From Chondrosia reniformis (Eukaryota; Porifera; Demospongiae; Chondrillida; Chondrillidae), in the NCBI GenBank assembly GCA_947172415.1, contig OX359194.1, positions 2,728,001 through 2,792,000 on the forward strand: DNA of 64,000 bases, in the 5' to 3' direction. This document shows positions 21,762 to 33,214 of this stretch, piece after piece. The notes under the pieces are model-generated. The model made no database searches. It had not been told where the DNA came from and worked only from the letters and a program-made list of their open reading frames with translations. Positions within the stretch are counted from its first letter, which is position 1, and every line of letters begins with the position of its first letter. The translations under genes were made by a program, and so were the position numbers.

Positions 21762-24578
21762 ATGGAATACTCTCTTTCCGCTATTCGCAAAGGTTTGCTT
21801 TACAACTTCTTGTTGGTCCTCCTTCTCCCCCCTCCTTTACAAGGTGAAGCAGTTGTCCTAAATGAGCAGAATCCTGAAAGTCGCAACTCCTCCACAGATA
21901 TACTAATCGGAGCTCTATTTCCTTTCCATGAATTTAGTAGTCACGATGTGTCCACTTGCAACGGAGCTAAAAGATTAAACCCTAGCTCATTTCAGAGTGC
22001 TGCTGCTATGATATATGCTATAGAGATGGCAAATAACCAGAGCGATTCGTATCGATTAGTTTACGAAATTCGAGACACTTGTCGTAGCACAATTATAGGA
22101 CAATCACAGACAATCGCATTCCTCCCATTTGGGGTTAGGACTTCGGGTACAGAATGTGTCAATTCTGCAGTCACTGCCAGTGCTGTTATTGGAGCAGCGT
22201 CTTCTTCCGTGTCCCTGCAAGTTCAGGGTTTGTTGAGGCTGTTTTCAATCCCACAGATTTCACATATTTCAACTTCCGATGAACTCAGCGACAAAACTCT
22301 GTACGGGTACTTCTTTAGAACGGTACCTCCCGATCGTTTTCAGTCTCAAGTTATGCATTCTCTTACTGATTTATATAATTGGTCGTATGTTGCTACAGCT
22401 CACCTTGGCAACAGTTATGGAAGAAATGGCATTGAGGGTTTCCAAGAACTCTTTTTGGGAGGAAATAGTAGCAATTGTTTAGCCTCAGAGTTTGAGATAG
22501 ATGACGACGAAACAGATGTTGAACAATATGTAAACTTTACTAAGAGACTTGGAGAAGAATGGAGAAGAAACACATCTGTGTTAGTATATTTTGGATTAGC
22601 AGACCAGGCAGAAGACCTCATAAAAGCAATAAACAGTTCAAATCTCAGCGGGAAACCCCTGACATTGATAGCATCTGATGGAGCATCCACTAATATTGAT
22701 GGTTCCCTTCATTCTTTGGTAGAAGGAATGCTTGGTATTGCACCAGTTGCTTTTCCTCTTGATGAACGTTTTAACACCTGGTTCAGGGAGTTTGTAGCCA
22801 GACCAGAGTATGCCAATCACTCTTGGTTTAAAGAGTACAAAGAACTTTCTAACTGCACAGATAATTGCAATATTGACTTTGATGATTACATATCTGCTTT
22901 TGCTCGTGATGCTATCTTTGCTATAGTTGATGCACTACGTCAATTACACAAGGATGCCTGCTCCAACATAACTGGTGTTTGTAACAATATGACAGATCAA
23001 CAATCAAATCTACGAGTTGATGGAGAAAAATTGAGAGATTATTTACGAAATGTTACAGATCGACAGTCTGGTGATCGTCTCTTCAATGATGACCAGGATA
23101 GGTTAGGCAACTTTGGTGTTTTTAATTTACAATCGAAGAGTGAGTCCTTGAACAGTTATGAGTTCAAGCGAGTAGGCACCTGGAATGTACAAACAGGTTT
23201 AAGCTTTGATGAGAGCATCCCAATTAGGTGGAATAAGGGAAATGACAAAGTACCTGATTCTATATGTATGACTGAATGTGGCATTGGTACTAGTAGGGAT
23301 GTGATAGAAGAAGTAGGTAAGTGTTGCTGGGCTTGTGTACCATGCGATGATAATGAAATAGGTGACGGCTTTACATGTACTGCATGTAAACCTTCCGAAA
23401 GAGCATCCTCTGATGGATCACAATGTATCCCTCTATCTCGTGACTATCTGGAGTGGAGCAATGGTTGGAGCATTGCACTTATTTTCATCAGCACTATTGG
23501 CCTGATTGCAACTGTAGTTTCAGCCATTATATACTATGCTAATAAGCAGCGCCAAGAGATCAGGGCCAGTAACTTGGTAATGAGTGCAGTGATTTTGGTT
23601 GGTGTTTTGTTGTGTTTTATTTTGCCCTTCTTTTACCTGGGAGAGCCCTTCCCAGTCACCTGTGCCTTCCGAAGGGCTGGTATTGGAATCTGTTTTTCCA
23701 TATGTTTTGGTGCAATTTTAGTAAAAGTATCAGTAGTTTTTAGAATAGTTCGTAGTGTTGTCCGTGGAAAATCAATCAAGCCTCCTAATTTTATAGGTTG
23801 GAAAAGTCAGCTTCTTTTAGTGGGCATTATCATAGGTGGTCAGGTCATATTGAATGTTGGGTGGCTTGTAATAGAGAAACCAGCTGTTAGTGAAAATCTG
23901 CTGATAGCTCACACATCCTTAGAGTTGCGTTGTGCTGCCGATCCCATCATTGGACTGGCTATAACAATGTCCTACAATGCTCTCCTGTTGGTTGTTAGTG
24001 TAGTAATGAGCCTGATCACAGGGAAGAAGGCCCCCAAGGAGTACAATGAGACAAGATTCCTTCAGATATCCACTTTAATCTTAGGTATAACTTTCATCTC
24101 TTTCCTTCCTACGTACTTTTCCACTGCCTACATTAATGGTGATTTTGTGATTTTGACTCAGACTATTGTGATTGTACTGACTGCCTATATAATTCTCTTC
24201 TTCTTTATCATCCACAAAGTGTACACTTCATATTTTACAAAGGAAGAAGACACTGGTGTAACAACAAGGGACCTTAATACCCTGACCACTGCCAATCGAA
24301 ATAAGACTACTAAAGTAGCTACAAAAGGAGCACCAAGTAGTTCCCACAGTTATAGAACCAATGAAGGGATGAATGCAGATATGAATGATAAGGTTCGTGA
24401 TCGTGATCATGATCACGAGCTAATGCCATATCCTAGTGCCACAGAGCCACCAGCTATTGTATTCCAGGAGAATATGGACATGAACGGTGACAGTGATGTG
24501 GAAAATGGTAATTATAATGGTGTGATTAAAAGGACCGTCAAGAAGGAAAATGAACAAGTGATTTCTACAAAACTGTGA
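21762..24578 (+). CDS. Metabotropic glutamate receptor-like class C GPCR, copy 2 (intronless)
   Basis: Single exon of 938 residues with the same architecture as the gene at 14259: signal peptide, Venus-flytrap, Cys-rich segment, seven helices and a polar tail. By eye the two proteins differ at roughly 30 positions over the first 820 residues. Several changes cluster in the flytrap (NSYGRNGIEGFQELF here versus NSYGRHGIKGFKDLF) and around SDGAST. After the last helix the tails diverge almost completely, keeping only an MPYP..EP..IV block and a KTVKKE-like end. This tail also contains a DRDHDHE run. The pair is a tandem duplicate; homogenisation by gene conversion up to the last helix is inferred. 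The intronless structure suggests a retrocopy origin before the duplication. Confidence 0.9.
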   Translation: MEYSLSAIRKGLLYNFLLVLLLPPPLQGEAVVLNEQNPESRNSSTDILIGALFPFHEFSSHDVSTCNGAKRLNPSSFQSAAAMIYAIEMANNQSDSYRLVYEIRDTCRSTIIGQSQTIAFLPFGVRTSGTECVNSAVTASAVIGAASSSVSLQVQGLLRLFSIPQISHISTSDELSDKTLYGYFFRTVPPDRFQSQVMHSLTDLYNWSYVATAHLGNSYGRNGIEGFQELFLGGNSSNCLASEFEIDDDETDVEQYVNFTKRLGEEWRRNTSVLVYFGLADQAEDLIKAINSSNLSGKPLTLIASDGASTNIDGSLHSLVEGMLGIAPVAFPLDERFNTWFREFVARPEYANHSWFKEYKELSNCTDNCNIDFDDYISAFARDAIFAIVDALRQLHKDACSNITGVCNNMTDQQSNLRVDGEKLRDYLRNVTDRQSGDRLFNDDQDRLGNFGVFNLQSKSESLNSYEFKRVGTWNVQTGLSFDESIPIRWNKGNDKVPDSICMTECGIGTSRDVIEEVGKCCWACVPCDDNEIGDGFTCTACKPSERASSDGSQCIPLSRDYLEWSNGWSIALIFISTIGLIATVVSAIIYYANKQRQEIRASNLVMSAVILVGVLLCFILPFFYLGEPFPVTCAFRRAGIGICFSICFGAILVKVSVVFRIVRSVVRGKSIKPPNFIGWKSQLLLVGIIIGGQVILNVGWLVIEKPAVSENLLIAHTSLELRCAADPIIGLAITMSYNALLLVVSVVMSLITGKKAPKEYNETRFLQISTLILGITFISFLPTYFSTAYINGDFVILTQTIVIVLTAYIILFFFIIHKVYTSYFTKEEDTGVTTRDLNTLTTANRNKTTKVATKGAPSSSHSYRTNEGMNADMNDKVRDRDHDHELMPYPSATEPPAIVFQENMDMNGDSDVENGNYNGVIKRTVKKENEQVISTKL

Positions 24579-25430
24579 CTTTACACATCTCAAACTAGTA
24601 ATTATGTAAATATGTATCTTATAATAGTTTTGTAAAAAGTTATGTAACTAAGTATTGTATGGAATGGTTAATTTTTGGCATACCTTTTCTGCTTAATAGA
24701 ATAAGGATTCCTTATAACTGCGTCAAACTTATCTTTGGGATATGGTACATCCTTCGACTTTTGAGCGTTTAAAAACGCAGTTTGGTTTTGTTTCTTAGTC
24801 AAACTTTTCTGCTTCAAGTATACGTATAAAGCACTTACATCGTACTAATTGAAGCTTTATACACTCCAATTATTTGGCTGCTTTATTGGGCTGTCATAAT
24901 CTTAACGATTCTTTGTTTCATCAGGTGCTCAGGGAATTGTTTCTACTAATACTGTTATTGATTACATTCAATTTACTTCTTAGGGTTTGGTCAATATTCA
25001 AGCAATTAATCTGTCAACTGTACATGTAATACTGAATTCAAAAGCTTTTTCAATCATATCTGGCTTTCATTATAACTAAACTACATATATATATAAGTAA
25101 TATGAGAGTTCTCTATAATAGATATATACATATATAAAGATAACACACATAAAGTAGGTTACATATCCACGTACACTGTGTCACAAGTTACAGGATTCAC
25201 TGCTGTACAAACTGCATATACTGACATTAATTAGTTACAGACATTTAGGCTAAAAGCCTTATCTGTATATATATATATATATGTACATTATAACAGTATT
25301 TGTAGTGTGAGCAGGTAGATATGTACACTTTGCCAAGATTGTTGACATGATCATACATGATAAACAACACGGATTCACACACTAAATATAGCCATATGAT
25401 AAGGAGTATTTCCCATTGCATTCATGATTA
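24579..25430. other. Spacer without recognisable genes
   Basis: AT-rich sequence with TATATA and TACGTA runs. The first 150 bp are probably the 3' untranslated region of receptor copy 2. No ORF, RNA gene or family repeat was recognised. Confidence 0.5.
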
Positions 25431-25432
25431 AG

Positions 25433-25485
25433 CTGAATTATTGGTGATGAAGACCTACAGGTCGAAACGTCCAATCCTTGAATGT
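25433..25485 (+). ncRNA. Hammerhead ribozyme-like motif, copy 2 (core changed)
   Basis: The strand reads GTGATGA, then GACC-TACA-GGTC (perfect stem II), then GAAACGTC. Bases before the core (AATTATTG) pair with CAATCCTT after the GTC triplet except for two central mismatches. The first core base is G where C is required (GUGAUGA instead of CUGAUGA), so it is probably inactive. Stem II bases differ from copies 1 and 3 but still pair. Confidence 0.5.
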
Positions 25486-25937
25486 TTGTTGCTAGACAGC
25501 TCAAATAAACAATCAACTTAATATATAGCCATATGTTATATACATTGTAACTTGCATTGTATATACATGATATCACATCACAGTCTATATTTAGACTATA
25601 GCTATGATGTCATTCACATAATGCATAATGAATACGTACAGTATATATAGTACATATATGTACATATACACATACGTATATATGCAACCAAAAGGCCAAT
25701 ATGATAAGAAACTACAATAATACAAGTTTTACTGTGCTATACCATATAAGATCTACGTATGACTTGCCAGATGCATACATATATGCAGCCATTTTAATTC
25801 ATTTGGACTGTACTGTGGAGGATTTCAATAGTTTTATATACATATAGTGCACTATGACCTTGTTAAGAATGGAATTTTATAAACATGTTTGTAAAGAGTT
25901 AAATACCTTAGTAAGGTATTATAGCCTTATATGGTAT

Positions 25938-27500
25938 AATTCTATATGTATTGTATGCCTCAGGTTCACAAAACCATATAATATTGTGTATTGGAGGGCT
26001 TCATGCACTCTGTAGCAGTCTGCATGTCTCTTCAATTCCACAGTATTTGTATAGAGACTACTATGGAATTGAAGAAGAACAAAAAATCCATGGCTGCCCA
26101 TTACATGAATGCTCAGTCAACTTTTACACTCCTGGCAGCTTTACGCAACCCTGCATGCTTGGCCAGTGTACAGTACCAAAACGTATGGCTTGAATAAGAA
26201 TAACTAAGACTCTAGTTTTCTTAATCTAAATGTACGCATGTACATGTTAAATCAAATATATCATCTTTAATTAAAAAGTAAAAAGTATAATACATGACTA
26301 TTTAACAGTTGAACAAAATTAAAGAATCTCTTAATTGATCAGTTACTAAGTCTGGACTTGCTACCAAATACCTACAATCGACAAAATATGGACATAAATT
26401 CATAACAAAAGGCAAACACTTACGTATATAATAACTTGAGGACTACCATATTATACAGTATATATGTATTGTATCAGTAAGACTATGTACATACATAAGA
26501 AAGACAAGAAGAAGCACAATATACCATACTTCACCATTTGGACTAGAATGTCCTATAGACATACATACACCTACATATGTATGTAGGTATATAACACATC
26601 CCTATATATCACACTTCATAACACATTTGTATGAAAAACACTTTTATTGATAGACGGTTAACAAATGCTTACCTTACTCAAAACATTATCACTTATAAGT
26701 GACTTAGTACTTCCTGCTGAAGTGGTATCTCCTTCTTGAAGGACTACTCGCTGTTTATATTCTCTCTTAAGTAAAGTACTTTTATCAGCCCTAATAGGAA
26801 TTTTTCATTTCTTTCTTTCTTCCATTGCAGTATATGCCTTTTGTTTTTCAACATTACTGAGATAGAATTTGTTTTCCCTCTTGGCTTTACTCACTTCAGT
26901 TCTAAGCTTCTGGTCTCTAACGGCTTGTTCATAAGCTATTAGGAGAAAATCACAGTCAGTACATTGCCAATATATATCATCATGGGACACACACTAGGCA
27001 CTCTCCTCCTTGACCTGCAACAATCAAGCATTTAAATTTGTTGAAACAAAATGTCTATCTTATACTTACAACATATTTTGTACAAGTGCATAATATACTA
27101 GTAGAATCTCTTGAAAAGCCCAAGATTGTAAGAGTTCCATATGTTGAATAATAAGGAAACACTGTTTTAATAATCTCCACATGGACATCAATGCTGTGAC
27201 TAATAATTTTGGGCTTCTTCTATTAGCTGTTTGATAACTTTACATTAAAAATTGATTGGGGGGGGCAATGGTTCTTTTACATATAGAGTCATTACTACAT
27301 ACGTACACATAGATATCATAATCAAATTCACAAACTAACTTAATCCCTTCGAATTCTGTACACAAATGACAGCATTTGGAGTGTGTATAGGCAGATACAG
27401 TACATAATGTACATTTGGGATGCTGAAACAGTTTATAGGGGGCTCCTAATGTCTGGGGGGCTCTATGCAGCCCTATGGACAATGAAGAAGATGGTGGTCT
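25938..27500. repeat. Segmental duplicate of the ABT1 3' region (copy at 33734-35250)
   Basis: From ATTCTATATGTATTGTATGC onward the sequence matches 33734 and following with small differences, through the last two ABT1 exons and part of the preceding intron. The terminal 230 bp or so, beyond GGCAGATACAGTACATAATG, are in opposite orientation in the two copies. A G run is present in both but much longer at 34954. Confidence 0.9.
26339..26935 (-). pseudogene. Partial ABT1/ESF2 pseudogene (last two exons)
   Basis: Copies of exon 4 (26935-26673) and exon 5 (26371-26339) of the ABT1 gene keep their splice sites. Exon 4 has a stop (TGA at 26807-26805) just after MEERKK, where the intact gene reads [16 protein letters not shown]. 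The upstream three exons are absent, so no functional protein can be made. It arose as part of the 1.5-kb segmental duplication and lies downstream of the caspase-like gene. Confidence 0.85.
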
Positions 27501-27672
27501 ATTCCAGTACCTAATAAAGAATAGGATGAATAGTGTGTGTTATATTGCAATTGTTGACAAAAAATTACTGCCATGTCAGTGTTGTGTCAGTGTTGTATCT
27601 GTAAATTTTAATCCAGATGCTGCCACTTGTAGTGATCATTTTGTTGGAGTGGTAAAGAGAACATGTTTATAA

Positions 27673-28600
27673 TCTATATTTAGTTGTACAGCTTCAAAAC
27701 TTGGTTGTATATATGTGAACATTTGCTAAGATGTTGGTCTATAAAGTAATTGTTTGTTTTTGCACTCAACTCTGCTTATATATTACATGACCCCCAGTCC
27801 CTTTGATATGTACATGTGCATAACTGGTATATACGTAGTGATAACTTCAAATAAAATCACGCTACATTGCCAATACTTCTATTACTAGTTGCAAGCAATT
27901 AATGCATGAGCATTAGTTTAGTCATGGCTGTATAATATATATAAACATTGCCATGTATAGAGGTATAGTTAGTAAGGTATTTGTATAGCTCAACTGCAGA
28001 TTTATTTCACATGTACGTATATACATAGTTCACAATTACACACCCTTAAATATTTTGTTGGTCCCGATTTTATCCGAATTATCATGTCATTTCCAGTATT
28101 CGAACTGATTTTCACATGGTAAGTTTTCACTTCCTCAAAAAGCTGGTTGTGTGGAGCAGGTATACTACGAATGTTTTTGCCACATGTGACGTAACCAAGC
28201 TGTTACCACAACGTTCCCGCACAAAACGTGCAAGTGCCCTATGCGGAAATTGTCAGTGATGTTTGTAAACAAATGTATGGACAAAGACATATATACGTAT
28301 ATGTATATAGTCTGGCTTGCTAGATCGTTTTGATCTTCACATTTGAATGTTCATATATGCATGAATAGATCTGAATAATTGTAAAACCTCAAACCAATAA
28401 GTTTACACTATCAGACTTATGTTTTTGATCTCACCTATTAACCTTTTACCCAATTCACTAGCTTACAGTATACAAATAATAATTACAAAATTAGAAAGAC
28501 TACAAGACTTATAAAATGTAACACATGCTTATGCAAATTCAATTGAAACTATATAAATGTGTCCCTTGACTTTTATCATAATGTGAGTCATTTTCTAAAG
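27673..28600. other. Spacer without recognisable genes
   Basis: Mostly AT-rich. A patch at about 28140-28280 is richer in CG (GTGACGTAACC, ACGTTCCCGC) and could be a promoter, but no ORF or exon starts nearby on either strand. Confidence 0.4.
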
Positions 28601-28606
28601 TTCAGT

Positions 28607-29841
28607 TCACTCCCCTCTGTATAGGAGGCAAAGAATGACCATTTAAATGCAGCAGATGACATACAGGCTAGTCCAAAATGAATATAATAAAAGTGCTTAC
28701 CCATAGAAGAAATTATTAATCAACTCAAGAACTTGACAGCATTCCATATCATTAAAAAGAATTCGATTGATTGCAGCAGGAATACGTAATAGCTTTTCCT
28801 CTGTATTACAATCACTTAAAAAATCACGCAAGTCAGATGAATCAGTGGTACCACAGTTCTTTAGAGCTTGACCAATTTTAGAAGCAACTTCATCAGCAAG
28901 ACGAGGTCTCAATTTATTATCTACAAATGATTTTATCACTTCTTCTGTCTTTCTTTTATCTGTTAGATGATAAAATGAAATATAATGCAGCATGCATCTA
29001 ATACTGTTAAATTTAAAGACAAGATGTTTACAGCCTTACAGTTAAGTCATTTTTTAACATGGATTTAATACACTAAATATTTTGAATCCTTAATGTATGA
29101 AGTTCTCTAATATTAATTCTCAGTTAACCTTATAGGCTATTAGTCTTAACTAGGTCATTCGTGTAAGAAGATAATGCCTAGGTTACTCATGTAGTAGCAA
29201 AGTAGCTTACTAAGGAAGTCATCAATCCATGTGGCAAAGCTTTGATTACAACCATGTTGTGGATACTTTTTGAATGCTATGGATAGCTTTGAGAGAAATG
29301 CCTCATCAGGTGCTGTTATAATAAATCCATAGAGTTGATCATTGCCCCGTGTATAGTTCGTGATATTTTGCAATTGAGTAAACTGACCAACACTGATAGC
29401 ACCAGTAGCACATAGATCAGCATGAACATATTGTGTATTACAATATGTACAAAAGTAATCCTTGTGGTGAGCCATAAAACGGTTTATCTCCTCTGCTTTT
29501 CGTCCTATAAAGAGCAATACATTTAGTTAGCATTTTCCAAAAGTTATAAGGTAATCTCACTACTTTGATTCTGAAATGGATCTGGATGAGCCTGAGCCTG
29601 AGCCTGGGGAGGGTGAGGCTGAGCCTGAGCCTGAGCCTGGGGAGGGTGAGCCTGAGCCTGAGCCTGAGCCTGGGGAGGGTGAGCCTGAGCCTGAGCCTGA
29701 GCCTGGGGAGGGGGAGCCTGAGCCTGAGCCTGAGCCTGGGGAGGGGGAGCCTGAGCCTGAGCCTGGGGAGGGGGAGCCTGAGCCTGAGCCTGGGGAGGGT
29801 GAGCCTGGGGAGGGTGAGCCTGAGCCTGAGCCTGGGGAGGG

Positions 29842-29885
<44 letters not shown>

Positions 29886-32800
29886 GGGAGGGTGAGGCTG
29901 AACCTGAGCCTGGGGAGAGCAAGGGTGTAGGTGATCCTGGGCAGGAAAAGCCGGAGATAGACATGGCTGTTGGTTGGTGGGTTGAGATTGTATTCCTGTG
30001 AAAAGGATTAAATTTCATTTGGCTTATACACAGTGCATATATATCATTAATAAACGTATAAACATATATACATACAGCAAAATTAATTACTAGTATAGTA
30101 TCAGAGAGTACGGTAGTACTCTCTAAGTAGGGATGGCCGAAAAAAAAACATGGCCGCCCTATTCAATGTATTATCAATTAACACCTCATAAATCAACAAC
30201 GATGGGATTTTCGGTTGCATTCGAGTGTTTGCAGTCGTTTTTGCATACTTTTCTAAACGCCAAAACATGTTTCGATGCTCTACAACCTTCGCAAAGTGGT
30301 AAACCCGAAATAGGCCAAATTCTGAAATTCCTCATTTTTTCTTCTTCTTTTTTCAAATGAACTAGCGCAAACAAGCGAACTTACGCAGGTACATACAAAT
30401 ACTAAATCGTCATGAATGTTTCCGAACTAGGGAATAGGCTGCCCTAGATTTCAACGCGCTCCATCCGAAGCGTGTTACTTTTGAAACTTCCAAATTTAGG
30501 GTCTCTTCGAACGCCATTTTTTAATTAAGTTTCAAACTCTCTGTATATAAAATAAGTAACTCGATTTAGAAATATTTGTGGTACTGCCGCCACCCGCGAT
30601 CGAATTTCTTAGTCGCTTTGCAGGGCCTACATACAGTCGTAGTCTTAACGATTATGGACCCTTTAATATCCTAAGCTGACTGTTAAATAACGGTAGAAAA
30701 CTTACTTGACAAATTTGGGATCTTTTCGGACGCCATTTTTTTTAATTTAGAGCTGTATTATATCGTCTATTCTGCTACTTTATTTCAAGTTTTCGCCAAG
30801 AAAACTTTCAAAACAAATATTAACAAGAAAAAGGGGCAATACAAGTTAAATAAAAACATTCAAAAATGAAGTTAAAAGTAGGGATGGCACTATAGCAGTG
30901 ATTGGCACATCTAGAAAAAGTAACAAAACAAGAAAGTGATCATATGGTAAGGCTAACATTGCAGAAGTGGCATACTGAAACGTAACTATACACATCACTT
31001 CTATGTTTGGGCGCATCGATCCCTACTTCTAGTATATCCATGATGCGCCCAAACATAGAAGTGATGTGTATAGTTACATTTCAGTATGCCACTTCTGCAA
31101 TGTTAGCTTTACCATATGATCACTTTCTTGTTTCGTTACTTTTTACTGAAACGTAACTATACACATCACTTCTATGTTTGGGCGCATCGATCCCTACTTC
31201 TAGTATATCCATGATGCACCCAAACATAGAAGTGATGTGTATAGTTACATTTCAGTATGCCACTTCTGCAATGTTAGCTTTACCATATGATCACTTTCTT
31301 GTTTCGTTACTTTTTCTAGATGTGCCAATCACTGCTATAGTGCCATCCCTACTTTTAACTTCATTTTTGAATGTTTTTATTTAACTTATAGTATATAAAA
31401 TGGCTTAAAAAGAATATTCTGACTCAAGTTCACCATTTTACTAATTCCTTCTCAACCAGAAATCCATGTTTGCCTTAGTATATACATTCAATTAATATAA
31501 TGGCTTTTTAAAAGCCAACCTCACCAATCCACCATATTTTTTAACCAATTGTGATGGATTATTGAGGTGACACTGTAAGTTACACACAAAAGGCAACACT
31601 TACATAAATGATTTAACTGTAGGTATCTTAGATGTGATGAGATCAATTTTACAGTATTCTTTAATATTCAACAAATATCTACTTCATAAGGGTCAGCACA
31701 TATCAATACATGTGGTAAAGTTAAAATGGCATATGTGTACAATAAGTAGACATTACACATTAAGAGCAGGTACATGAAATGTATCTGAAATACAAAAATG
31801 TTGCTTAAACTTACAGATATTTGATGGCATATTAATCAATCTCACCTGAAGACTCTAAATTTAAAAGTGGCTGCGGGTCAGTGTTTGGAGGAGGGACAGT
31901 TTCTATAGTAGAAAGTACAACATTATTGGGGCTAAACAAACAGCAAGGAAGTTACTAAGTAACAGTCATGTAAGTTAGTGTAACTAATCATATTCATTGA
32001 AGCATTGGAGCCAGTATTATGTGAACAGGTTACATTGCACAAAAAAGTGGATCAATGGTCTAACCACAGACTATAAACTACATAGTTTATATAGTCTATG
32101 GTCTAACATGCCAAATGCATACAAAAGGAAAGAAAATCAACAAAATTTATATCCTATTTATAGCTGCTAAATGTAGGCTCAGATGGTTAAATAATTAAGG
32201 CCAAGGTATACCTCGATACATTTTCATGTCAGTAGTAACCCTGCTTAAGTATGATTCCATCTCCTCAGTAAATGCAGGTCTATTCTCATTGTACAAATTA
32301 GGAGAAGGTACACCATTGATGATCATCTGACCAAATTGGGCTGTAGATCTAGTTTGGTCTCTGAGTTGTAGCTCCTTCCTGACTAGCACATCTGTTGAGG
32401 AGCGTACAATATCCAGATTTCCCGTGTTTGTTCGCAACGACTCATTGAAACAGTATGACCAAATACCGTAGCGACCTGGGCTATTAGGAGGTCCTCTCCA
32501 AGCGGCATCATTTGGAAGGGTAGAATAAATGAAGATACAATTTTGATTATCGTGAAGACTAGACACTCTAAAATCTGATCTACAGGCGTCTAATATAAAC
32601 AGCTTTGTAAACTCTTCCGGAACTCGTCTGACAAATTCGGCGATAACATTACAGATGTTAACTCCTTCTCCATCATTCATAATGAGATCTTCTCCTTTGC
32701 CATGACCAAGAAAAATAAATGCGACGTAAAAATTTTTAACCCTAACTTGGTATTGCTCCATTTCCTGCAGAAAATTATTAAGGTTTTCGAAAAATCCTTT

Positions 32801-32980
32801 CTTGGTACAATCAAATACGATCCGGTATTGAGAATTAAACGAAAGGTAAGTGTAAAATGTTTCTGTATATTGTAGAAATCCTTCATCTGCAAAAGGCAAA
32901 GGTTTTTGACGATTTCTGTAGCTGTTTACTACTAGAAAGAAACTGCCTTGAACTCCTGGAGCATAGCGAGAGTCAGCCAT
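28607..32980 (-). CDS. Caspase-like (peptidase C14) protein with Pro/Gln/Ala linker
   Basis: Exons in transcript order join in phase: 32980-32212, 31902-31846, 29995-29561, 29504-29211, 28959-28701, 28616-28607, giving 607 residues. Residues 1-256 form a caspase-type domain: hydrophobic strand [14 protein letters not shown] with catalytic His93, then [12 protein letters not shown] with catalytic Cys133. DACRSD differs from the QACRG of animal effector caspases and is closer to para/metacaspase contexts. Residues about 257-420 are a low-complexity linker rich in PPQAQAQA. The last 185 residues ([32 protein letters not shown], then a helical region ending FFYGGE) match no family I know. No death-fold prodomain precedes the protease. 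The function is probably a cysteine protease in cell death or immunity; the C-terminus may be the sensor or adaptor part. The small exons (31902-31846, 28616-28607) are the least certain. Confidence 0.75.
29585..29920. repeat. Imperfect CCTGAG/GGGGAGG minisatellite within a coding exon
   Basis: Hexamer CCTGAG units alternate with CCTGGGGAGGG(T/G)GAG blocks. As the unit length is a multiple of three and lacks stops, several frames stay open on both strands (EP-rich, PGSGS-rich, PPQAQ-rich). Flanking exon phases select the PPQAQ frame of the caspase-like gene. Confidence 0.9.
30098..31385. mobile_element. Repeat R1, long copy with large fold-back, in a caspase-gene intron
   Basis: The left end has the palindrome AGAGAGTACGGTAGTACTCTCT then AAGTAGGGATGGCCG; the right end is GCCATCCCTACTTTTAAC, so AGTAGGGATGGC marks both ends. 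The first 770 bp match 52790-53560 almost base for base. From 30846 to 31385 the sequence folds on itself: TTAAATAAAAACATTC, GGGATGGCACTATAGCAGTG and AAACATAGAAGTGATGTG all reappear inverted, with one inner hairpin duplicated. No long ORF, so non-autonomous. It lies in the 29996-31845 intron. Confidence 0.8.
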
Positions 32981-33214
32981 TGTATACAGGAAACGTAATA
33001 CGTATATCACGATCCATGTGACTGATCTATAAAAAAGGTATATCTAGGATACCCTAAATACCAGGCGGATGCGTGGGGGCTCCAATTGTGGCCAGTGTGT
33101 GTAATTTTGTTTAGTATCTACAATGGGTATGCGTAATATAATGTGCAGTGAATTTTCACCTATTTAACCCATGCAATGTATAATTTTGACACTTTGGTTG
33201 GTAGAGTGACATAT

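Noticed and set aside
29576..30001. Plus-strand frame of 141 codons rich in [10 protein letters not shown]
   Set aside because: It is one of several open frames created by the CCTGAG/GGGGAGG repeat. The minus-strand exon has matching splice sites and phases with the caspase-like gene.
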